DNA of 64,000 nt, from NCBI RefSeq assembly GCF_900088415.1, contig NZ_FLLQ01000010.1:62001-126000 (forward strand). The letters are read 5' to 3'. Below are positions 51,634 through 62,000 of the stretch, in pieces. The DNA comes from Vibrio mediterranei. Its GTDB lineage: Bacteria; Pseudomonadota; Gammaproteobacteria; Enterobacterales; Vibrionaceae. Below the pieces are notes generated by a model. The model ran no database searches, had not been told where the DNA came from, and was given only the letters and a program-made list of their open reading frames with translations. Position 1 is the stretch's first letter, and every line of letters begins with the position of its first letter. The translations under genes and the position numbers were made by a program.

Positions 51634-54072
51634 ATGGCGATTAAGCATATTCTATTCGCATCTCTACTAGCGACCAGTGTGTCGGCGAATGGGGCTGAGG
51701 ATTTTGTTGTACAGGACATTCGAATCGAAGGTTTGCAAAGGGTAGCACTAGGTGCCGCTCTTTTGAAAATGCCTGTACGTATTGGTGATTCGGTAGACAG
51801 TAAAGATATCTCAGAGATCATTAATGCCCTCTATCAATCGGGTAACTTTGAGGATATTAAGGTACTTCGTGACAAAGACGCACTGGTGATACGTGTCAAA
51901 GAGCGCCCAACTATAGCGAGCATCTCTTTCTCAGGTAACAGCGCGATAAAGGAAGAGCAACTACAGCAAAACCTTGATGCGTCAGGTGTTATTGTCGGTG
52001 AAGCACTAGACCGCACAACGTTAAGTAATATCGAAAAAGGTCTAGAAGATTTCTATTACAGTGTCGGTAAATATAACGCGAAGGTTCAAGCGGTGGTTAC
52101 ACCGTTGCCACGTAATCGTGCTGACTTGAAGTTTGTATTCTCTGAAGGTGTTTCGGCAAAGATCAAACAGATTAACTTCATTGGTAATACTGTCTTTAGC
52201 GATCAGGAATTACTATCACGTTTTAACCTGAATGTAGATGTAGCATGGTGGAATTTCCTTGCGGATGATAAATACCAAAAGCAAGTTCTCGCAGGCGATA
52301 TTGAAGCCCTCAAGTCGTTCTACCTCGATCGAGGCTACTTAAAGTTTAAAGTCGATACGACTCAAGTATCGATTTCTCCTGACAAGAAAGGCGTTTACAT
52401 CACACTAGGTATTGATGAGGGCGAACCTTATCAAGTAAAAGATGTGAAGTTCCGTGGTCAGCTAATTGGTAAACAAGCTGAGTTCGAAAGTATGGTTCCA
52501 TTTAAGGATGGTGATACTTATAACGGCTCTAGTGTTACTGCATTAGAAGAGAACATTAAGCGCGTCTTGGGTGAAGCTGGCTATGCTTACCCGCAAGTAC
52601 GCACCATTCCAGAGTTTGATGATGAGAATAACCAAGTTTCTTTGGTCATTAATGTTGAAGCTGGAAACCGTATTTATGTTCGCGATATTCGATTCACAGG
52701 TAACAACTCCACCAAAGATGAAGTGTTACGTCGTGAAATGCGTCAGATGGAATCGAGCTGGTTGAACTCGAAGTCTATTGAAACCGGTAAAAACCGTCTG
52801 AACCGATTAGGTTTCTTTGAAACGGTTGATGTTCAAACAGTACGTGTTCCTGGCACTGATGATCAAGTAGACTTGGTATACGATGTCAAAGAGGCAAACT
52901 CAGGAAGCATTAACTTTGGTGTCGGTTATGGTACTGAATCAGGTATTAGCTTCCAGGTTGGTCTTCAGCAAGATAACTTTGCAGGTTCTGGGGACCGAGT
53001 TGGTATCAGTGCGATGACCAACAAGTATCAGAAAAACGTAACGTTGGATTATCGCGACCCATACTGGAACCTAGATGGTGTCAGCCTTGGTGGTCAGATT
53101 TTCTACAATGAGTTTGAAGCATCGAAAGCTGGTATCGTTGATTATACCGATCAAAGTTATGGTGGTACGTTGACTTGGGGTTTCCCGGTCGATGAACTTA
53201 ACTACCTAGAGTTTGGTGGTGGTTATACACATAGCCGATTAGGTAATATCAAAGAGTACGTTCAAATTGAGAAGTTCCTGCAAGCTCAAGAGAAGAACCG
53301 TGATTCAGAAGGTAACTTGATTACGGATGATTTCCACTTAACGGCAGCATGGACTCGAAATAATTTAAACCGTGGACGTTTCCCGACCGCAGGTAACCAT
53401 CAAAAACTCTATGGTAAAGTGACGGTTCCTGGATCGGATGTTCAATACTTCAAGACTCAATATGACATAAGACAGTATTTTCCTATTACTGAAAGTCACA
53501 ATTTTACGTTATTGTTGAAAGGTCGCTTAGGTTACGGTAACGGTTATGGTCAAACCAATGGTAATGATAACTTGCTGCCGTTTTACGAGAACTTCTATGT
53601 GGGTGGTTTCTCCACACTTCGAGGTTTCCGTCAGAACTCGGTAGGCCCTAAAGCAGTCTATAACGATCCAAATGGTGGTGGTTGCGGTAATGTAGGTGGG
53701 AATAACCCGTGTTACTCCGCGACTGACCAGTCAGTGGGTGGTAACGCAGTAGCGCTTGCTAGTGTTGAGTTGATTGTCCCGACGCCATTTGCCTCGGATG
53801 AGTTCCGCAATCAAATTCGTACTAGCTTGTTTATGGATGCAGCAAGCCTTTGGGACACAGAGTTTACTTATGTTTCACCAGACCCTAACATGCCTGGAAG
53901 CCAGTATTATTACGATTACTCGGATCCGTCGAATTACCGAGCGTCGGTAGGTGTAGCAGTACAGTGGATGTCTCCAATGGGACCTCTGGTATTCTCACTC
54001 GCAACGCCAGTTAAGAAGTTTGAAGGCGATAAAACCGAAGCCTTTACCTTCACAATTGGTAATACTTTCTAA
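51634..54072 (+). CDS. bamA: Outer-membrane protein assembly factor BamA
   Basis: 812-residue essential Omp85 protein that inserts beta-barrels in the outer membrane. Signal peptide MAIKHILFASLLATSVSANG, five POTRA domains (~22-425; start FVVQDIRIEGLQRVALGAAL), then a 16-strand barrel with the loop-6 motif TLRGFRQNSVGP (RGF) near residue ~660, and the C-terminal FTFTIGNTF ending in Phe, the outer-membrane barrel signature. Loop 6 region is Gly/Asn-rich with a Cys pair (GGGCGNVGGNNPCYS). BamE is encoded at 9.4 kb. Confidence 0.98.
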   Translation: MAIKHILFASLLATSVSANGAEDFVVQDIRIEGLQRVALGAALLKMPVRIGDSVDSKDISEIINALYQSGNFEDIKVLRDKDALVIRVKERPTIASISFSGNSAIKEEQLQQNLDASGVIVGEALDRTTLSNIEKGLEDFYYSVGKYNAKVQAVVTPLPRNRADLKFVFSEGVSAKIKQINFIGNTVFSDQELLSRFNLNVDVAWWNFLADDKYQKQVLAGDIEALKSFYLDRGYLKFKVDTTQVSISPDKKGVYITLGIDEGEPYQVKDVKFRGQLIGKQAEFESMVPFKDGDTYNGSSVTALEENIKRVLGEAGYAYPQVRTIPEFDDENNQVSLVINVEAGNRIYVRDIRFTGNNSTKDEVLRREMRQMESSWLNSKSIETGKNRLNRLGFFETVDVQTVRVPGTDDQVDLVYDVKEANSGSINFGVGYGTESGISFQVGLQQDNFAGSGDRVGISAMTNKYQKNVTLDYRDPYWNLDGVSLGGQIFYNEFEASKAGIVDYTDQSYGGTLTWGFPVDELNYLEFGGGYTHSRLGNIKEYVQIEKFLQAQEKNRDSEGNLITDDFHLTAAWTRNNLNRGRFPTAGNHQKLYGKVTVPGSDVQYFKTQYDIRQYFPITESHNFTLLLKGRLGYGNGYGQTNGNDNLLPFYENFYVGGFSTLRGFRQNSVGPKAVYNDPNGGGCGNVGGNNPCYSATDQSVGGNAVALASVELIVPTPFASDEFRNQIRTSLFMDAASLWDTEFTYVSPDPNMPGSQYYYDYSDPSNYRASVGVAVQWMSPMGPLVFSLATPVKKFEGDKTEAFTFTIGNTF

Positions 54073-54122
54073 CTATATATTTTGTAACGAAAATAGTTTC
54101 TATACGAACAGAGGAATCGACC

Positions 54123-54632
54123 TTGAAAAAATTAATGAAAGCGGCTGGACTTGGCCTAGTTATCCTTACGTCTTCACTGTTTGCAAACGCAGCAGAAGCG
54201 GCGCAGAAAATTGGCTATGTGAATACGCTTCAAGTTTTCCAAGCACTTCCACAGCGTGAAGCAACACTGCAAAAATTACAGAATGAGTTCAAAGACAAAG
54301 CTGCCGAGCTTCAAGCGATTCAAGCGGATGCAGCTAAGAAGATGGAAAAACTTCAACGTGATGGTGAGCTACTAGGTAAAGATGAAATCGAGAAACTACG
54401 TATCGAGATTGGTCAGCTAGATAGCAAATATAAGATCAAAGGCCAAGCTCTAGAAAAAGAGAGCCAGCGTCGTGAAGCGGAAGAAAAGCAGAAGCTGTTT
54501 AAGACCATCCAAGAAGCAGTTGAAAAAGTAGCGAAAAAAGAAGGCTACGACATGATCATCGATATTCAGGCGGTTGGTTATGCAAAAGAAGAGTTCAACA
54601 TCTCGAAGAAAGTTATCGACTCACTTAAGTAA
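54123..54632 (+). CDS. skp: Periplasmic chaperone Skp (OmpH)
   Basis: 169-residue trimeric chaperone that carries unfolded outer-membrane proteins to BamA. Cleavable signal peptide KKLMKAAGLGLVILTSSLFA ending in ANAAEA, then QKIGYVNTLQVFQALPQREA and a long charged coiled coil (~65-120) forming the tentacles. The start is taken as TTG at 54123 with GAGGAA six bases upstream; an ATG four codons later is possible. Directly after bamA. Confidence 0.94.
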   Translation: MKKLMKAAGLGLVILTSSLFANAAEAAQKIGYVNTLQVFQALPQREATLQKLQNEFKDKAAELQAIQADAAKKMEKLQRDGELLGKDEIEKLRIEIGQLDSKYKIKGQALEKESQRREAEEKQKLFKTIQEAVEKVAKKEGYDMIIDIQAVGYAKEEFNISKKVIDSLK

Positions 54633-54653
54633 CAGTATTGCAGTAGGTTAGAC

Positions 54654-55685
54654 ATGACAGCATTGACGTTAGCACAATTAGCGGAGATTACTGGTGGGGA
54701 AATCCATGGTAATGAGAGCACGCTAATTAGTGCGGTAGCGCCTATGAACAGCGCAGGTGAGGGACAAATTACTTTCCTCACTAATGTAAAATACGCAAAG
54801 CATCTTGGTGAATGCCAAGCATCGGCAATCATGGTGAAAGCCAGTGAGTTAGAGCATTGCAAAACCAATGCTCTAGTGGTTGCTGATCCTTATGTGGCCT
54901 ATGCTAAAGTCGCCCAAGCGTTAGATACTACTCCAGCTCCTGCTGCATCTGGTATTGCGCCAAGTGCAGTGGTCTCTTCAGAGGCCTGCTTGGGTGAGAA
55001 TGTATCCGTAGGCGCCAATGCTGTGATTGAAGCCGGAGCAGAACTTGGCGACAACGTAATTGTCGGCGCGGGTTGCTTTATTGGAAAGGGTGCTAAGCTA
55101 GGTCGCAATACTAAGCTTTGGGCTAATGTATCGATTTATCATGATGTAGTGCTTGGTGACGATTGTTTAGTGCAGTCAAGTACTGTCATTGGTTCTGATG
55201 GTTTTGGCTACGCTAATGAAAAAGGCGAGTGGGTCAAAATTCCTCAAGTCGGTACCGTGCGAATTGGAAACCGTGTAGAAATTGGTGCTTGTACCACTAT
55301 CGACCGTGGTGCGCTGGACGACACCATCATCGAAGACAATGTAATCATTGATAACCAGATGCAAATTGCTCATAACGTGCACATCGGATATGGCACAGCA
55401 ATGGCTGGTGGTACTATTGTTGCTGGTAGCACCAAAATCGGTAAATACTGCCAAATTGGCGGTGCGAGTGTTCTCAATGGACATATCGAAATTGCTGATG
55501 GTGTTATTGTCACAGGTATGGGAATGGTCATGCGTAGCTTGCCAGAAAAAGGCATCTACTCATCAGGTATTCCACTACAGACCAACAAAGAGTGGCGCAA
55601 AACGGCTACTCGAGTCCATCGTATTGATGAGATGAACAAGCGCCTCAAAGCAGTTGAGAAACTGCTAGAGCAAACAGAAGACTAA
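54654..55685 (+). CDS. lpxD: UDP-3-O-acylglucosamine N-acyltransferase
   Basis: 343-residue left-handed beta-helix enzyme adding the second hydroxyacyl chain in lipid A synthesis, from hydroxyacyl-ACP. N-terminal uridine-binding domain (TALTLAQLAEITGGEIHGNE), then many hexapeptide repeats from ~100 (GENVSVGANAVIEAGAELGD), with the catalytic His region NQMQIAHNVHIGYGTAMAGG, and a C-terminal helix. Length matches E. coli LpxD (341). Confidence 0.97.
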   Translation: MTALTLAQLAEITGGEIHGNESTLISAVAPMNSAGEGQITFLTNVKYAKHLGECQASAIMVKASELEHCKTNALVVADPYVAYAKVAQALDTTPAPAASGIAPSAVVSSEACLGENVSVGANAVIEAGAELGDNVIVGAGCFIGKGAKLGRNTKLWANVSIYHDVVLGDDCLVQSSTVIGSDGFGYANEKGEWVKIPQVGTVRIGNRVEIGACTTIDRGALDDTIIEDNVIIDNQMQIAHNVHIGYGTAMAGGTIVAGSTKIGKYCQIGGASVLNGHIEIADGVIVTGMGMVMRSLPEKGIYSSGIPLQTNKEWRKTATRVHRIDEMNKRLKAVEKLLEQTED

Positions 55686-55704
55686 CTTCTGTGGCTTAAA
55701 AATG

Positions 55705-55729
55705 AAGGCTCGCTTAGGCGAGTCTTTTT
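55705..55729 (+). terminator. Terminator after lpxD
   Basis: AAGGCTCGC-TTAG-GCGAGTCTT with one T-G pair, followed by TTT. It splits lpxD from fabZ, so fabZ may also have its own promoter. Confidence 0.8.
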
Positions 55730-55841
55730 ATGTGTGTCAGATAACGCTAGGTTGAGCAATGCTCCCCCGAACTGACACTAAGTGGCATTTGGGTATATAA
55801 TGCCTCTAGTTAGAAAAAGAATTGATAATAGGATTTTTACT

Positions 55842-56294
55842 TTGAGCACTGATACAAAAACAATGACAATCACTGAGATCCAGGAACTGCTTCCTCATCG
55901 CTATCCGTTTCTGTTGATCGATCGCGTTACCGATTATCAAGAAGAAAAGTATCTAACCGCTATTAAAAATGTGTCTGTGAATGAACCACAATTTACAGGG
56001 CACTTTCCGCAGTTACCTGTATTTCCTGGTGTGTTGATTTTAGAAGCTATGGCTCAAGCAACGGGTCTACTAGCATTTAAATCGTTTGGTGCGCCAAAAG
56101 GCAATGAGCTGTACTACTTTGCGAGTGTCGATAAAGCGAAGTTCCGCAAGCCAGTTGTACCAGGTGACCAATTAATTATTGAGGTAGAATTCATCAAGGA
56201 ACGTCGCGGTATCGCTGCCTTTAACGGCGTGGCAAAGGTTGATGGAGAGGTTGTTTGTTCTGCTGAGCTAAAGTGTGCTCGTCGAGAGTTTTAA
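55842..56294 (+). CDS. fabZ: 3-hydroxyacyl-ACP dehydratase FabZ
   Basis: 150-residue hot-dog enzyme of fatty-acid elongation; it competes with LpxA for hydroxymyristoyl-ACP. ITEIQELLPHRYPFLLIDRV at the N-terminus and active-site GHFPQLPVFPGVLILEAMAQ with His and Glu. The start is TTG at 55842, preceded by TAGGA eight bases away, which gives the family length of 150; the longer frame back to 55782 has no site and the ATG at 55863 lacks one too. Confidence 0.96.
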   Translation: MSTDTKTMTITEIQELLPHRYPFLLIDRVTDYQEEKYLTAIKNVSVNEPQFTGHFPQLPVFPGVLILEAMAQATGLLAFKSFGAPKGNELYYFASVDKAKFRKPVVPGDQLIIEVEFIKERRGIAAFNGVAKVDGEVVCSAELKCARREF

Positions 56295-56295
56295 T

Positions 56296-57084
56296 ATGAT
56301 TCATGAAACCGCTAAGATTCACCCTAGTGCCGTTATAGAAGGGAACGTCACTATTGGTGCAAATACCACAGTAGGTCCTTTTACCTATATCTCAGGTGAT
56401 ATCACAATTGGTGAGAACAATGAGATTATGTCGCATGTTGTTATTAAGGGTCATACGACAATAGGTAACGACAACCGAGTATTCCCTCAAGCGATCATTG
56501 GTGAAGAGAACCAAGATAAGAAATACGGTGGTGAAGATACGCGAGTTGTGGTTGGCGACCGAAATGTCATCCGCGAGAGCGTACAAATTCATCGTGGTAC
56601 TGTTCAAGATAAGACCCAAACAGTGGTCGGTAATGACAACCTTCTTTGTGTGAATGCTCATATTGCGCATGATGTGATTGTGGGCAACCACACACACATT
56701 GGTAACAACGCTATTCTCGGTGGTCATGTAACGGTTGGTGATCATGCTGGGGTTATGGCGTTGTCGGCGATCCACCCATTCTGCACAGTTGGTGCATACG
56801 CTTATGTTGGCGGTTGTTCGGCAGTGGTACAAGATGTGCCACCTTACGTTCTAGCGCAAGGCAATCATGCAACACCGTTTGGTCTTAACTTAGTTGGATT
56901 AAAGCGTAACGGTTTCGAGAAGCCAGAGCTGCGTGCTTTGCAAAAAGCGTACAAAGAGATTTACCGTTCAGGCAAGACACTGGCAGAGGTAAAGCCTGTG
57001 CTTGAGGAAATGGCGCAAGAGTGGACATCAGTTCAGCGTTTTGTGGATATTTTGGAAAGCTCTGAGCGTGGCATCATCCGCTAA
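56296..57084 (+). CDS. lpxA: UDP-N-acetylglucosamine acyltransferase
   Basis: 262-residue trimeric beta-helix enzyme, first step of lipid A synthesis. Hexapeptide repeats throughout (IHPSAVIEGNVTIGANTTVG), the catalytic His region LLCVNAHIAHDVIVGNHTHI near residues 115-135, and the C-terminal helical domain with NLVGLKRNGFEKPELRALQK. Starts two bases after the fabZ stop codon, so translation is coupled. Length equals E. coli LpxA (262). Confidence 0.98.
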   Translation: MIHETAKIHPSAVIEGNVTIGANTTVGPFTYISGDITIGENNEIMSHVVIKGHTTIGNDNRVFPQAIIGEENQDKKYGGEDTRVVVGDRNVIRESVQIHRGTVQDKTQTVVGNDNLLCVNAHIAHDVIVGNHTHIGNNAILGGHVTVGDHAGVMALSAIHPFCTVGAYAYVGGCSAVVQDVPPYVLAQGNHATPFGLNLVGLKRNGFEKPELRALQKAYKEIYRSGKTLAEVKPVLEEMAQEWTSVQRFVDILESSERGIIR

Positions 57085-57103
57085 CGTTGGTGACGCAAGT
57101 AGA

Positions 57104-57136
57104 AAAAGATCGCTAATCAGTTAGCGGTCTTTTTCT
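57104..57136 (+). terminator. Terminator after lpxA
   Basis: AAAAAGATCGCTAA-TCAG-TTAGCGGTCTTTTT, a stem with one wobble and a T-tract. Confidence 0.88.
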
Positions 57137-57179
57137 GTTTTATGGTATTCGAGAAATTTGGCGAAAATGAGGACTGGTA

Positions 57180-58322
57180 ATGGAACGACCATTGCGAATT
57201 GGTATCGTAGCTGGCGAACTTTCCGGAGATACTCTGGGAGAGGGCTTCATCAAAGCAATAAAGCAACAATATCCAGATGCCGAGTTTGTTGGTATCGGTG
57301 GCCCTAAAATGATTGCTCAAGGTTGCGAGTCTCTTTTCGATATGGAAGAGCTTGCGGTCATGGGATTGGTAGAAGTTCTTGGGCGCTTAAGAAGGTTGTT
57401 ACATGTTAAAGCAGAGTTGGTGAAATACTTTACTCAAAACCCAGTAGATGTGTTTGTCGGTATAGATGCCCCTGACTTCAACCTGCGTCTCGAATTGGAC
57501 CTTAAACAAGCTGGAACAAAAACGGTACACTATGTCAGTCCTTCTGTTTGGGCGTGGAGACAAAAGCGCATCCATAAGATTGCCGAGGCGACTAACCTCG
57601 TACTTGCTTTCTTGCCATTTGAAAAAGCCTTCTATGACAAATTCCAAGTTCCTTGTGAGTTTGTCGGCCATACTTTGGCTGATGCCATCCCTCTAGAATC
57701 GGATGCACAACAAGCTCGCGAGCTTTTAGGATTAGCGCCTGATAAAAAGTGGCTAGCGGTCTTGCCTGGTAGTCGTGGCAACGAATTGAAGATGCTTTCA
57801 CAACCGTTTATTGAAACCTGTGTGAAACTTCATCAAGACAACCCAAACCTCGGTTTTGTGGTAGCAGCGGTCAACGAAAAGCGTAAACAGCAGTTTATTG
57901 AAGCTTGGCAGCAAATTGCACCTCAGCTTGAATTTCACATTGTTCAAGATACTGCACGTAACGTTATAACTGCTGCAGATGTAGTATTATTGGCCTCTGG
58001 CACCGTAGCTTTAGAGTGCATGCTACTTAAAAGACCAATGGTCGTTGGTTATAAAATGAATGCAATAACCGCATTTCTGGCCAAGCGTTTAGTGAAAACC
58101 AAATACGTTTCCTTACCGAATATTCTCGCCGATGATGAGATAGTAAAAGAGTTTCTGTTAGAAGCTTGTACGCCGGAAAACTTGTACAATGAGCTCACCA
58201 AGCTTCTTAATAGTGACAACAGTGCGGTGATTGCCAAATTCACGGAAATGCACCACTGGATTCGTAAAGATGCCGACAGACAAGCGGCAAATGCAGTGTT
58301 AAATCTAATTGGAAAGTTATGA
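57180..58322 (+). CDS. lpxB: Lipid-A-disaccharide synthase
   Basis: 380-residue GT19 glycosyltransferase joining UDP-diacylglucosamine and lipid X at the inner membrane. RIGIVAGELSGDTLGEGFIK at the start (conserved GELSGD), VDVFVGIDAPDFNLRLE, YVSPSVWAWRQKRIHKI and LLASGTVALECMLLKRPMVV are family blocks. Length matches E. coli LpxB (382). Its stop overlaps the rnhB start by four bases (ATGA). Confidence 0.97.
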   Translation: MERPLRIGIVAGELSGDTLGEGFIKAIKQQYPDAEFVGIGGPKMIAQGCESLFDMEELAVMGLVEVLGRLRRLLHVKAELVKYFTQNPVDVFVGIDAPDFNLRLELDLKQAGTKTVHYVSPSVWAWRQKRIHKIAEATNLVLAFLPFEKAFYDKFQVPCEFVGHTLADAIPLESDAQQARELLGLAPDKKWLAVLPGSRGNELKMLSQPFIETCVKLHQDNPNLGFVVAAVNEKRKQQFIEAWQQIAPQLEFHIVQDTARNVITAADVVLLASGTVALECMLLKRPMVVGYKMNAITAFLAKRLVKTKYVSLPNILADDEIVKEFLLEACTPENLYNELTKLLNSDNSAVIAKFTEMHHWIRKDADRQAANAVLNLIGKL

Positions 58323-58945
58323 CAACGAAGAAAAAAAGTGCTGAGCTTCCCCCCTTTGATTATCCGCAAGGTTACTCACTAGTCGCGGGTGTGGATGAGG
58401 TAGGTCGAGGCCCTTTAGTGGGTGATGTCGTCACAGCCGCGGTTATCTTGGATCCCAACAATCCGATTGAAGGATTGAACGACTCAAAGAAACTTTCCGA
58501 GAAAAAACGACTCGCCCTTTATCCTGAGATAAAAGAAAAAGCGCTGGCATGGGCAGTTGGGCGTTGTTCTCCAACAGAAATCGATGAGTTAAACATCCTA
58601 CAAGCGACCATGGTAGCAATGCAGCGTGCGGTCGCTGGACTGCAAGTGCAACCTGATATGGTGCTTATTGATGGCAACCGAACGCCAACGTTATCAATGG
58701 ATGCTCAAGCGGTTGTTAAGGGAGACTTGCGTGTCGCAGAAATCAGTGCCGCATCGATTATCGCTAAAGTCGTTCGCGACCAAGAGATGGAAGAGCTTGA
58801 TCAGCAACATCCACAATTTGGTTTTGCTAAACATAAAGGCTATCCAACGAAAGCGCATTTTGAAGCCATTGAACAGCATGGCGTCATTGCAGAGCATCGC
58901 AAAAGTTTCAAGCCAGTCAAACGCGCATTAGGTATTGAAGACTAG
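58319..58945 (+). CDS. rnhB: Ribonuclease HII
   Basis: 208-residue RNase H2 that nicks at ribonucleotides in DNA and degrades RNA-DNA hybrids. Metal-binding acidic residues: Asp-Glu in VAGVDEVGRGPLVGDVVTAA, Asp in MVLIDGNRTPTL and Asp in IIAKVVRDQEMEELD, plus FGFAKHKGYPTKAHFEAI near the C-terminus. Overlaps lpxB by ATGA; precedes dnaE as in E. coli. Confidence 0.97.
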   Translation: MTTKKKSAELPPFDYPQGYSLVAGVDEVGRGPLVGDVVTAAVILDPNNPIEGLNDSKKLSEKKRLALYPEIKEKALAWAVGRCSPTEIDELNILQATMVAMQRAVAGLQVQPDMVLIDGNRTPTLSMDAQAVVKGDLRVAEISAASIIAKVVRDQEMEELDQQHPQFGFAKHKGYPTKAHFEAIEQHGVIAEHRKSFKPVKRALGIED

Positions 58946-59033
58946 CACGCATTAGTCGTTTTAAGGATCGTGATACTACGATTCGTTAGAGTATGATTCG
59001 CCAAATATTCGTCATGGCAATTTAGGATTTATT

Positions 59034-62000
59034 ATGTCAGACCCCAAGTTTATACACCTTCGAGTTCACAGTGACTTTTCTATGATCGATGGCCTGTCGA
59101 AGGTGCCACCATTAGTTAAAAAAGTGGCAGAGATGGGTATGCCTGCAATGGCACTGACTGATTTTACTAACCTATGTGGGTTAGTGAAATTTTATGGTAA
59201 CGCGCACTCCTCAGGGATTAAACCGCTGATTGGTGCTGACTTTGCCGTTCAGTCTGACGAATTTGGAGATGAGTTAACTCGCATTACAGTATTGGCAGCG
59301 GATAATACTGGTTACAACAATCTGACTTTGCTTATCTCAAAAGCATACCTTCGAGGCCATATCCAACATCAACCTGTGATTGATAAGGCGTGGTTAGTCG
59401 AGTTATCTGAAGGGCTTATCGTTCTTTCTGGAGCGAAAGAGGGTGACGTAGGTAAAGCGCTATTAAAAGGCAATACAACACTTGCTAAGCAGTGCGCTCA
59501 GTTTTATCAGACGCATTTTCCAGATCGCTACTATTTAGAACTGATTCGTACCGGACGACCTGACGAAGAAAGTTACCTGCATTTTGCCGTAGAGTTAGCC
59601 GAGGAGCTCGATCTCCCTGTTGTCGCGACCAATGAGGTCGTGTTTGTCGACAAAGAACTATTTGATGCTCATGAAATTCGTGTTGCGATCCATGATGGTT
59701 ACACACTTGATGACCCTAAACGTCCTAAAAAGTACAGTGCTCAACAATATCTTCGTAGTGAGGAAGACATGTGTGAGCTGTTTGCGGACATCCCAGAAGC
59801 ACTTCAGAACTCAGTAGAAATTGCTAAGCGCTGTAACGTGACCGTGCGCCTCGGTGAATACTTCTTACCAGCGTTCCCAACTGAAGGTATGAAAGAGACT
59901 GATTTCTTGGTGATGAAATCAAGAGAAGGTCTTGAGGAGCGTTTGGAGTTTTTATTCCCAGATGAAGCGGTGCGAGTAGAGCGACGCCCTGAGTATGATG
60001 ACCGACTACAAATTGAGCTTGATGTTATCAACCAGATGGGATTCCCAGGTTACTTTTTGATCGTTATGGAGTTCATCCAGTGGTCAAAAGATAATGCGAT
60101 TCCAGTAGGACCTGGACGTGGTTCAGGTGCTGGTTCATTGGTGGCCTATGCTCTTAAAATCACCGACCTTGATCCGCTTGAGTACGATCTTCTTTTCGAG
60201 CGATTCTTGAACCCTGAACGTGTCTCCATGCCCGATTTCGATGTCGATTTCTGTATGGATAAACGTGACCAAGTGATTGATCACGTAGCCGAGATGTACG
60301 GTCGGGATGCGGTATCGCAGATCATTACCTTCGGTACTATGGCTGCGAAGGCGGTTATTCGTGATGTGGGGCGTGTATTAGGTCACCCGTTTGGCTTTGT
60401 TGACCGCATATCAAAACTGATTCCAGCTGACCCTGGCATGACGTTAGAAAAAGCCTTCAAGGCGGAGCCTGCATTGCCACAGCTTTATGATGGCGATGAA
60501 GAAGTTCGAGACCTCATCGATATGTGCCGCATATTGGAAGGGTGTACTCGAAATGCCGGTAAACACGCGGGTGGGGTAGTAATTTCACCGACTACGATTA
60601 CTGATTTTGCACCGATTTATGCCGACTCTGAGGGACATTTCCCTGTTACTCAGTTTGATAAGAACGATGTTGAAACGGCAGGCTTGGTTAAATTCGACTT
60701 CTTGGGTCTGAGAACATTAACGATTATCGATTGGGCGCTTGGACTGATTAACCCTCGACTCGAAAGAGAGGGTAAAGACCCAGTTCGAATTGAATCGATC
60801 CCACTTGATGACTCGGCTTCATTCCAGCTGTTACAGAATTCTGAAACCACTGCGGTATTCCAGTTGGAATCGCGAGGTATGAAAGAGCTTATCAAGCGTC
60901 TACAGCCGGATTGTTTTGAAGATATCATTGCATTGGTGGCGCTATTCCGTCCAGGCCCATTGCAATCAGGCATGGTTGATAACTTCATCGACCGTAAGCA
61001 CGGGCGAGAGGCGGTCTCCTACCCAGATGAAACGTGGCAACATGAATCTCTAAAAGAGACTCTGGAGCCTACGTACGGCATCATTCTTTATCAAGAACAG
61101 GTTATGCAAATTGCACAGATCCTAGCGGGCTATACGCTGGGTGGTGCGGATATGCTGCGTCGTGCAATGGGTAAGAAAAAGCCGGAAGAGATGGCTAAGC
61201 AGCGTGCCGTCTTTGAAGAAGGGGCGATAAACAACGGCGTTGATGGCGAACTTGCCATGAAGATCTTTGACCTGGTAGAAAAGTTTGCGGGTTATGGTTT
61301 TAACAAATCTCACTCAGCGGCATATGCACTGGTCTCCTATCAAACGCTTTGGCTGAAAACCCATTACCCTGCTGAGTTTATGGCGGCGGTTATGACCGCC
61401 GATATGGATAATACAGAGAAAGTTGTTGGTCTCGTAGATGAATGCTTCCGCATGAAGCTCAAAGTGCTACCACCTGATATTAATGCTGGTTTGTTCCGCT
61501 TTAATGTTAACGAAGAGGGCGCGATCGTTTATGGTATTGGCGCGATCAAAGGGGTTGGTGAAGGTCCTATTGATGTCATTATCGAGGCTCGTAATAAAGG
61601 TGGCCATTTCCGAGATTTATTCGATTTTTGTGCTCGTATTGACATCAAGAAAGTCAACAAGCGAGTAATTGAAAAGCTTATTATGTCGGGTGCGCTTGAC
61701 CGACTAGGCCCGCATCGAGCGGCGATGATGGCATCACTGAACGATGCGGTTAAAGCGGCGAGCCAACACCATCAGGCTGAAGCCTTTGGTCAGGCTGACA
61801 TGTTTGGTGTATTGACTGATGCGCCAGAAGATGTGGAGCATAAATATACTCAAGTTCCACCATGGCCAGAAAAGGTATGGTTAGAAGGTGAGAGAGAAAC
61901 TTTGGGGCTTTATTTGACGGGGCACCCAATAAACGCCTATCTTAAGGAACTTACCAAATACACCAGTTGTCGATTAAAAGACGCAACACCAACAAGACGC

